Assembly (NCBI RefSeq): GCF_040183065.1
Contig: NC_091120.1
Location: 188,466,627-188,530,626 of the forward strand
DNA: 64,000 bases
From: Periplaneta americana
Lineage: Eukaryota > Arthropoda > Insecta > Blattodea > Blattidae
Direction of reading: 5' to 3'
Made by a program: the position numbers and the translations under genes
Part shown: positions 57,494-64,000 of the stretch, in pieces
How the letters are laid out: every line of letters begins with the position of its first letter
Position numbering within the stretch: position 1 is the stretch's first letter
The notes under the pieces: model-generated
The model's database searches: none
Told to the model about the DNA's origin: nothing
Seen by the model: the letters and a program-made list of their open reading frames with translations, nothing else

Positions 57494-58347
57494 AGTAATA
57501 TGCGTTACAAGAGCGGTATGTTGAAGTTTTCATGTTCGAGGAAAAGTTTGAAAAAGCGAAACTTAGTTGAGCTTTTTTAATTTTCGAGAATTGAAAGAAA
57601 ACATACCGCTCGTGTATTGTACATTATTTTGTGCGAAGATTGTTTATTACATACCTGAAAGAGGAATTTCTAATTAGTTGCAATGAAATCTCCATCTTGG
57701 TTTCTGTTCAATGACGGCAAATTTGCAAAACAAAAATATCTATCTTCAACATTGTTGCTTTAAAATGTTTTCTGTGTTTACTATTCTCGAGCAGGCCGTG
57801 ATATGCGTCTGTCTTCCCCCCCCCCAGTCCATAATTGCGAACTTAAAACAAACGGCTTCCTTAATGTTACATACATCACGAAATGCAGTAACTTTAGTGG
57901 AGTTGTAGAGTTTACTTAATTTTTGCAAATATTTAAAAACAATAATTAACAGTGCAATTGGGGTGAAATTGCAGTGGTAAGTTTCCAATTTATAATTAAT
58001 ACTATATTGAACGTCTCTAAAAATAATATGTTAAAAGCCTAAAGCAGTAAAATCAATATGTCACTTACGCGGTAAGAAGAGGGAAATTGTTATGTGTGTT
58101 AGGTTGGAAATACTGAATGTGGAATTTTAGACTTACCGCGGATTGGTTTTGTGCGGAAACCAAGCAAATACACGATCTCGCACAAATGTGAAATTCCTCT
58201 TTCAGGTATGTAATAAACGATCTTCGCACAAAATAATGTATGTTTTCTTAAATTCTCGGAAATTAAAAAAGCTCAACTACGTTTCGCTTTTTCATACTTT
58301 TCCTCGAACATGAAAACTTCAACATACCGCTTTTGTAACGGATATTA
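57494..58347 (+). mobile_element. hairpin-ended element Y, copy 3, with extra inverted end
   Basis: As 34109-34905 from TAGTAATATGCGTTACAAGA to CACGATCTCGCAC (about 58190). About 150 bp more follow that are the inverted repeat of the left end (ACCTGAAAGAGGAATTTC versus GAAATTCCTCTTTCAGGT; AACATACCGCTTTTGTAACG). A C-run lies at 57818-57827. This copy is thus bounded by about 150-bp inverted repeats, unlike the other two. Confidence 0.75.
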
Positions 58348-58415
58348 CTATTTCCTTCCTCCTGAAAGATTTTATATTTTGCACGTAGGAGTTAATGCAG
58401 GAACAACGACGATAT

Positions 58416-58556
58416 GTAATTCCCAGTCTGGATTTTGCCTCTGTGACTGAGGGGGAAACCATGAAAAATCCCAGTCAAATTGGCCGGCCACGGGATTTGA
58501 ACCCAGGATCTCCCGAATACAAGTATCAGACGTTACCGACTGAATCTACTCGCTCG
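58416..58556 (-). mobile_element. tRNA-headed SINE-like element
   Basis: Minus strand: CGAGCGAGTAGATTCAGTCG (box A region) and CTGGGTTCAAATCCCGTGGC (box B), then GGCCAATTTGACTGGGATTT. Related to 44330-44445. Preceded by TTGCACGTAGGAGTTAATGC, also found at about 41222. Confidence 0.7.
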
Positions 58557-59171
58557 GTATACATCTGAATGTTGCTATTTTTTACTTTAAGATTTCTGTA
58601 AACAATTGGAGCTGTTTCTCTAAGTGCTACCAACTTTTAGTTGACAAACCAAAACTTAATTTAGTGATTGAGGACTCGAAGCAAGGCCTGCCACAGAGGT
58701 CGAATGGAATGAGTTGTTAATTTGTCTTCCATGGAAGGTCTGTTCTAAGAACAAACTAATTAAAGACTCAGATAAAAAAGGCGGAAATTGTAGAAGCGAA
58801 ATTAAAGAGGATTAAGTTAAGATAAAAGGAGTCCAACCTTCTCCCACATTCAGTTATATAGGATTTGGAAACTATTAATTAGCTGGGAACTTGGCAGTGG
58901 GTCGGCGTTTGTTGAGATTTACGGAAGAAATAAAACACTTAGAACGACTGCAAAGCCTGCAGGAACTTTCACCAAAGAGTCTGGTGGGTTCTGTTCACCA
59001 TAAGCCCGATGAGTACTGGGTTCTAATGAGAGGTATCTGGATTCCATCTCTGTTAAATGATAAGTGATGGCTTCTCTCCAGAGAGTTCTGGGTTCGATTT
59101 CGTTTACATATTAAATGTTAAACTTCACATCAGAGACTAGGTACGAGCCCGATCTTGGTTAAATATTAAAA

Positions 59172-59440
59172 GGGCCGTATTCATAGATATTCTTAGCGCG
59201 GGCTTCCGGTGGATGATCTGCGAACTAACGTTTTTCGTATTCATAAACCAATGTTAGCGGTATGATATGAGATTGATATGATATGATATATGATATGATA
59301 TATGATATGATATGATATGATATGATATGATATGATATGATATGATATGATATGAATCCCGTACAAGTAACCAGTCGATAACCAGGGATACTTTAGCACG
59401 CTCTTAGCGCAGGCTAGCGAAATGTTTATGAATAGCACCC
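59172..59440 (+). mobile_element. GATAT-MITE, expanded copy
   Basis: GGGCCGTATTCATAGATATT to TTTATGAATAGCACCC with a central (GATAT/ATATG)n of about 85 bp. Confidence 0.85.
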
Positions 59441-59494
59441 TTTGGATTGTCATCAGAGAGGTTCAAGGTTCGATTTCGGTTAGATAGTACCTGA

Positions 59495-59733
59495 GGGCCG
59501 TATTCATAGACATTCTTAGCGCGGGCTTCCGGTGGATGATGAGCGAACTAATGTTTTTCGTATTCATAAACCAGTGGTAGCGATATATATGATATATGAT
59601 ATGATATTATATATGATATGATATGGTATATAATATGATATGATATGAAACCCGTACAAGTAACCAGTTGATAACCAGGGCTACTTTAGCACGCTCTTAG
59701 CGCGGGCTAGCGAAATGTTTATGAATAGCACCC
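59495..59733 (+). mobile_element. GATAT-MITE copy
   Basis: Same ends; central array of about 65 bp with variant units (ATATATGATATTATA). The flanks (GGTTAGATAGTACCTGAG) are identical to those of the next two copies, implying local tandem duplication of MITE plus flank. Confidence 0.85.
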
Positions 59734-59792
59734 AAACTGATGGATTGTCATCAGAGAGGCTCAAGATTCGATTTCGGTTAGATAGTACCTGA

Positions 59793-60105
59793 GGGCCGTA
59801 TTCATAGATATTCTTAGCGCGGGCTTCCGGTGGAAGATCAGCGAACTAATGTTTTTCGTATTCATAAACCAGTGTTAGCGATATGATATGAAATGATATG
59901 GTATCATATGATATGATATGATATGATATGATATGATATGATATGATATGATATGATATGATATGATATGATATGATATGATATGATATGATATATGATA
60001 TGATATGATATATGATATGAAACCCGTACAAGTAACCAGTCGATAACCAGGGCTACTTTAGTACGCTCTTAGCGCGGGCTAGCGAAATGTTTATGAATAG
60101 CACCC
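59793..60105 (+). mobile_element. GATAT-MITE, expanded copy
   Basis: Same ends; central ATATG array of about 140 bp, mostly perfect. Confidence 0.85.
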
Positions 60106-60159
60106 TTTGGATTGTCATCAGAGAGGTTCAAGGTTCGATTTCGCTTAGATAGTACCTGA

Positions 60160-60636
60160 GGGCCGTATTCATAGACATTCTTAGCGCGGGCTTCCGTTGG
60201 AAGATCAGCGAACTAATGTTTTTCGTATTCATAAACCAGTGTTAGCGATATATATATGATATGATATGATATGATATGATATGATATGATATGATATGAT
60301 ATGATATGATATATGATATATGATATATGATATATGATATGATATGATATGATATATGATGTGATATGAATATGATATGATATGATATGATATGATATGA
60401 TATGATATGATATGATATGATATGATATGATATGATATGATATATGATAGGATATGATATATGATATATGATATGGTATGATATGATATATGACATGATA
60501 TATATGATATGATATATGATATTATATGATATGATACATGATATGATATGAATCCCGTACAAGTAACCAGTCGATAACCAGGGCTAGTTTAGCACGCTCG
60601 TAGCGCGGGCTAGCGAAATGTCTATGAATAGCACCC
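60160..60636 (+). mobile_element. GATAT-MITE, most expanded copy
   Basis: Central array of about 300 bp (60246-60551) of ATATG with ATATATG and other variants. Gives a spurious 106-residue ISYHIISYH-type frame. Confidence 0.85.
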
Positions 60637-61248
60637 TAAGTGATCTAATGAGAGACTTGTGGGTTCGATCTCGTTTGATTTTGAGTGATGGGTTCTCAGC
60701 AGAGAAATCTGGGTTCGATATATGTAAGATATTGACATTTCTCATCAGAGAGATATGGATTCAATTTAACTAGATATTAAGTGGTGGTTCTTAATCAGAG
60801 GTCTGGGTTCGATTTAAGTTACAGCTTTTAATCTGAGATATCTGGGTTCGACCTTGGTTAAATATTGAGTGGTGGCTTTTGATCAAACAGATGCAGGTTC
60901 GACCTCGATTAGGCATCAAATGACGCCTTATCAGACAGAGATAGGCCCATTTTGTATTCGACCTTGATTAGATATTAAGTGGTGACTTAAAGTTCTTGGT
61001 TCTATTTCCGCTAGATATTAAGTAATGGCTGTTCATCAAAGAGATACCGATTCGATTTTGGTTAGGTATTACGTGATGGCTTCTAACCAGAGAGATCTGG
61101 GTTCGACCTCGGCTAAATATTGACGGCTTCTAATCAAATATCTTGGTTAGATATTAAGTGACGGCTTCTGGTCGGAGATAAGGGTTCTTATCTCGGTTAG
61201 ATATTGACTGTGATCAGAGATCAGGGTTCGACCTTGGTTAGATATTAA

Positions 61249-61428
61249 GGGTGCTATTCATAGACATTTCGCAGCACGCGCTACGAGCGTACTAAGCTAG
61301 CCCCGGCTATCCACTGGTTATTTGTACAGAATTCAGATCATATCCTATCGCTAACACCGGTTTATGAATATGAAAAACGCTGATCATCCACCGGAAGCTC
61401 GCGCTAAAAATGTCTATGAATACGGCCC
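61249..61428 (-). mobile_element. GATAT-MITE, inverted copy without array
   Basis: Begins GGGTGCTATTCATAGACATT and ends TGTCTATGAATACGGCCC, the reverse of the other copies. The centre has only ATCATATCCTATCGC, so the microsatellite is essentially absent. Confidence 0.85.
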
Positions 61429-61525
61429 TATGTGACTGCTTGTAATCGAAGATCTGGGTTCGGTCTCGGATAGATGTCAAGTGACGGCTCCTCATCACAG
61501 AGATCTGGGTTCAATTTCGGTTAAG

Positions 61526-61724
61526 CCTTGGTTTTTCTGAATCGACGCATGCGAGGTGCAAGGCCCGCTGCACAAAAATCCGGACTACACGAGAGGCATT
61601 GAGTGGTTTCTATAGCTGCGAGATGCGAGGTCTGCTATGGAAACCACTCACGGTCTTTCGTGTAGCCCGGATTTTTGCAAGACGGGCCTCGTACCTCGCA
61701 TGCGTCGGTTTAGTAAAACCAATG
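61526..61724. mobile_element. fold-back MITE of about 199 bp
   Basis: Near-complete palindrome: TTGGTTTTTCTGAATCGACG, CATGCGAGGT, AAAAATCCGG, CTACACGA and GAGTGGTTTC occur in both arms in inverted order around a spacer of about 20 bp. Confidence 0.85.
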
Positions 61725-61729
61725 CTTTA

Positions 61730-61895
61730 GGGCCATATTCATAGACATTTTTAGCGCGGGCTTCCGATGGATGATCAGCGAACTAACGTTTTTCGTATTC
61801 ATAAACCAGTGTTAGCGATATGATATGATATGAATCCTGTACAAGTAATCAGTCGATAGCCGGAGCTAGTTTAGCATGTTCGTAGCATAGCACCC
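61730..61895 (+). mobile_element. GATAT-MITE, short copy
   Basis: GGGCCATATTCATAGACATT to TAGCACCC, with only GATATGATATGATATG at the centre and a small deletion near the right end. TTA on both sides fits a 3-bp target duplication. Confidence 0.85.
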
Positions 61896-62337
61896 TTAGA
61901 GGTTAATTTACGGTTTCTAATCAAATACGATGTCTTGGTTATATCTCGGATAAATAATAAGTGATGGTTTTTCGTCAGAGATGTTAATGGCTTCTAATAA
62001 GAGAGATATAGATTCGATATCCGGTCTGGTCGTGATAATAATGTGTGGTAGTCAAAGAAGACGTTAAAAAGTTTTTTTTCTCTCTCTCGAAGTACTCCCG
62101 TTTCTCTCTTCATTCCACAAACCGTCACCATATTCTCCTCATTTCGCCTATTATCCGCAACAATTAAAGGTAGCCTAAAGTGAAGTCATGGGGTAGACCT
62201 TAGTATACAATTGATAATAGAGTGGATCTTTTGTGTACAGCACAGAAAACTAAGGTTTATCTTAATATTAAAGATTTTATTTATTTGTCCTACAGAATAA
62301 CATCTGTAATATTGATAATTAATATTTGAGGAGAAAA

Positions 62338-62413
62338 AGTCGCTCCGGCGCCGGGGATCGAACCCGGGTCCTTGGTTCTACGTACCAAGCGCTCTGACCA
62401 CTGAGCTACGCCG
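62338..62413 (-). tRNA. tRNA-like sequence (SINE head), left arm
   Basis: Minus strand TTCGGCGTAGCTCAGTGGTC, AGAGCGCTTGGTACGTAGAA, CCAAGGACCCGGGTTCGATC, CCCGGCGCCGGA folds as a cloverleaf: 7-bp acceptor, 4-bp D stem, 5-bp TTGGT/ACCAA anticodon stem and 5-bp T stem. The anticodon loop ACGTAGA has C instead of T at position 33, and there is an extra base before the stem. So this is a tRNA-derived repeat, not a confident tRNA gene. Confidence 0.5.
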
Positions 62414-62529
62414 AATTCAATCCACAGCACCGGATCGAACTCTCCTCCTACAATGTTTCCCTTTGTGGTCTGACTCCAAGTTAGGCATATATGTTGATAT
62501 TTTTTATGTCCAAGTCAACTGCTATTATA

Positions 62530-63273
62530 TAGGGTGCGTCAGAAAGAACGGATGGATTTCAAACTATCGATACTCAGCGAGGGGAAGGATAGAGTGAGGG
62601 AGACCACGACTGTTGGGTCAGCGAGAGAATGCAGTTTCAGTTGAGAACATGGTGTTGGTTTGGTGTACAACGTGCTTTCATCGCAGAAACATTTTTGAAG
62701 AATTAAGAGTCTGTGATCGCTACTCAGGACTCATTTCGACATCGGACGTCACGCTAGGATTCCAACTCGGAATACAGTTTTGCGGTGGGTGGCTTCATTT
62801 CGTACCACAGGTTCAACATTGAAGAAGAAATCACCTGGACGAACACGGAGCGCGTGTACACATGCAAATGTGGAGACAGACAGTAGGTTGTCCGGCCACC
62901 TCAACGATCAGCCCGCAAACATGCTATTGCACCGAGATTGTCCGAGGTTACGGTAAGATCTCGCGCCCTGCGAGCTCTTTCTTTGGGACCATTTGATGGC
63001 GTAAGTAACCACATACACTGGACGAACTGAAGACTGTGATTCGTGAAGAAATCGCGGCAATCCCACCAACTATGACTGTGAAAGTGATGGCGAACTTCAG
63101 AAAACGCCCGGATGCCTGTATCGAAAGCCGAGGACATCATATGGATGATGTTGTATACCATAAATAAACTGCATGTATTGGTGAATCTGTTGATAACAAT
63201 AAATTTTTGATTTGATGAATCCTTACAATTTTCTTGCCCTGTGAAATCCATCCGTTCTTTCTGACGCACCCTT
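62530..63273 (+). mobile_element. mariner-like element, internally deleted
   Basis: TA flanks (62528-62529, 63274-63275). Near-perfect 31-bp inverted ends AGGGTGCGTCAGAAAGAACG followed by GATGGATTTCA. Interior frames with stops: STSDVTLGFQLGIQFCGGWL, then LDELKTVIREEIAAIPPTMT and VKVMANFRKRPDACIESRGH, which resemble the tail of mariner-type transposases (LK-x-x-IREE-A-x-I-x-x-x-x-x-x-V). No catalytic core. Confidence 0.8.
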
Positions 63274-63275
63274 TA

Positions 63276-63478
63276 CAAGGGGCGCACTCAGCTGAGTGAC
63301 TTATTTGGCCGGGATTCCGCAAATATTAATTGTCAATATTACAGATGTTATTCTGTAGGACAAATTAATAACATCTTTAATATTCTCATAGCTAGCAGTG
63401 CATATTTCTTTACAGATCACTGTGCACTTAACTGCGGAATACCGGCCAAACAAGTCACTCAGCTGAGCGCGCCCCTAG
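63276..63478. mobile_element. about 200-bp MITE
   Basis: Ends CAAGGGGCGCACTCAGCTGA and, reverse strand, CTAGGGGCGCGCTCAGCTGA; the match continues through GTGACTT-TTTGGCCGG-ATTCCGCA. TA flanks, the left one shared with the adjacent mariner-like element. Its interior (63324-63390, CAATATTACAGATGTTATTC) is homologous, inverted, to 62270-62335. Confidence 0.8.
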
Positions 63479-63590
63479 TATAATGGCAGTTGACATTGGA
63501 CATAAAAAATGTCAACATATATGCTTAACTTGGAGTCAGGCCACAAAGAGAAACATTGTAGGAGGAGAATTCGATCCCGTGCTGTGGATT

Positions 63591-63666
63591 GAATTCGGCG
63601 TAGCTCAGTGGTCAGAGCGCTTGGTACGTAGAAGCAAGGACCCGGGTTCGATCCCCGGCACCGGAG
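63591..63666 (+). tRNA. tRNA-like sequence (SINE head), right arm
   Basis: Same as 62338-62413 in inverted orientation with a few changes (CGTAGAAGCAAGG weakens the anticodon stem; GGCACCGG breaks one acceptor pair). Box A GTAGCTCAGTGGTCAGAGCG and box B GGTTCGATCCC are intact. Confidence 0.5.
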
Positions 63667-63744
63667 CGAATTTTTCTACTCAAATATTAAGGTTTATCTT
63701 GTTTAGTTAATGATTCCATTTTGAACAATATTACAAGAAGATAG

Positions 63745-63952
63745 GCTAAGCCACCAGCGTAGCTCTTTCGGCTAGGCGCTTGTCTGCCGATCCAGAGTTG
63801 CGCTCGGGTGAGGGTTTCGATTCTTGCTTGAACTGATTACCTGGTTGGGTTTTTACCAACCGTAAGGCGAATGTCAGGTAATCTATGGCGAATCCTCGGC
63901 CTCATCTGACCAAATACCATCTCGCTATCACCAATTCCATCGACGCTAAGGT
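63745..63952 (+). mobile_element. tRNA-headed SINE, family 1
   Basis: Head AGCGTAGCTCTTTCGGCTAG and GAGGGTTTCGATTCTTGCTT (diverged box B), body TGGTTGGGTTTTTACCAACC, AATCTATGGCGAATCCTCGG. Stops at CCATCGACGCTAA, before the usual 3' tail, and is joined directly to the next SINE. Confidence 0.85.
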
Positions 63953-64000
63953 CCACACCTGTGGAGTAACGGTCAGCGCGTCTGGCTGTGAAACCAGGTG
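63953..64000 (+). mobile_element. tRNA-headed SINE, family 2, cut by window end
   Basis: GTCCACACCTGTGGAGTAAC, GGTCAGCGCGTCTGGCTGTG match the head of 32873-33110. Confidence 0.8.

Larger units (their letters stand above)
58980..62040 (+). repeat. degenerate tandem repeat with GGTTCGA cores, invaded by MITEs
   Basis: Outside the MITEs the sequence consists of diverged units of roughly 55-60 bp: TTCTAATCAGAGAGATCTGG, GTTCGATTTCGGTTAGATAT, TAAGTGATGG (visible at 59035-59160, 59445-59490, 60640-61245, 61430-61525, 61900-62030). More than ten copies of GGGTTCGA or AGGTTCGA occur. The core resembles a tRNA T-arm/box B but there is no adjacent box A. Confidence 0.75.
62264..63687. mobile_element. 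inverted pair of tRNA-headed units in one insertion
   Basis: A 13-bp direct repeat TAAGGTTTATCTT bounds the whole (62251-62263 and 63688-63700). The left arm (62264-62528, minus) and right arm (63481-63687, plus) are inverted copies: TCAACATATATGCYTAACTT, GGAGTCAG-CCACAAAG, then the tRNA-like sequence and CTCAAATATT. Two TIR elements occupy the centre (62530-63273 and 63276-63478). Long flanking duplications imply LINE-type target-primed integration of the unit. Confidence 0.7.

Noticed and set aside
60242-60562. 106-residue ISYHIISYH-type frame
   Set aside because: Translation of the ATATG microsatellite within a MITE.
62338-63666. Two genuine tRNA genes
   Set aside because: Cloverleaf is good but position 33 is C, there is an extra base before the anticodon stem, and both copies lie in the inverted arms of one repeat; treated as SINE heads.

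Overview
This is eukaryotic, AT-rich, non-coding DNA from what looks like a large, repeat-laden arthropod genome. An insect is most likely, possibly a cockroach or termite; that is inference from the retroelement types and was not verified. Nothing bacterial is present: no operons, ribosome-binding sites or dense ORFs. Most long open frames are translations of tandem repeats. The genuine coding sequence is almost entirely transposon-derived: LINE endonuclease/reverse transcriptase, Penelope-type reverse transcriptase/GIY-YIG, and mariner, pogo and hAT transposases. Nearly all of it is broken.

Layout. 1-1.1 kb: 24-bp minisatellite. 1.4-5.8 kb: dispersed repeats and three LINE 3' ends. 5.8-8.6 kb: a decayed pogo/Tigger element, then a mariner-type element folded into a long inverted repeat. 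9.5-11 kb: higher-order satellite. 11.8-15 kb: a TIR element, a LINE 3' end and an interspersed repeat with a nested palindrome-bearing insert. 16-20 kb: LINE fragments. 21-28 kb: non-autonomous DNA transposons (two hAT elements with target-site duplications, two TTAA-flanked MITEs, a fold-back MITE). 28-30.4 kb: LINE pieces in swapped order. 31.3-32.1 kb: compound trinucleotide array. 32.4-36 kb: tRNA-headed SINEs and a second copy of the 13-15 kb repeat carrying three later insertions.

The only convincing host-gene signal is at 36.44-36.70 kb. It has an initiator plus MTE/DPE-like downstream elements at correct spacing, a 5' leader, an ATG opening a 24-residue signal-peptide-like sequence, and a consensus splice donor in phase 1. 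Two related phase-compatible exon-like segments behind 3' splice sites lie at 43.71 and 55.38 kb. The 37-58 kb region may therefore be a transposon-filled intron, or a tandem gene/exon duplication, of one secreted-protein locus.

39.2-40.5 kb is a 1.32-kb perfect (CA)n inside inverted repeats. 40.6-48.4 kb holds more LINE fragments, one of two paired Harbinger-like elements and a MITE. 48.4-49.3 kb is a Penelope-like element 3' part. 49.5-54.2 kb is a TA-flanked TIR element containing a nearly intact LINE with a long endonuclease-RT ORF. 54.3-55.3 kb is a TIR element with a hammerhead-like motif in its arms. 59-62 kb is a degenerate tandem repeat with T-arm-like GGTTCGA motifs, invaded by copies of one small MITE whose internal GATAT run has expanded to different lengths. 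62.2-63.7 kb is an inverted pair of tRNA-headed units bounded by a 13-bp target-site duplication, with two TA-type elements at its centre. The window ends in two abutting SINEs.
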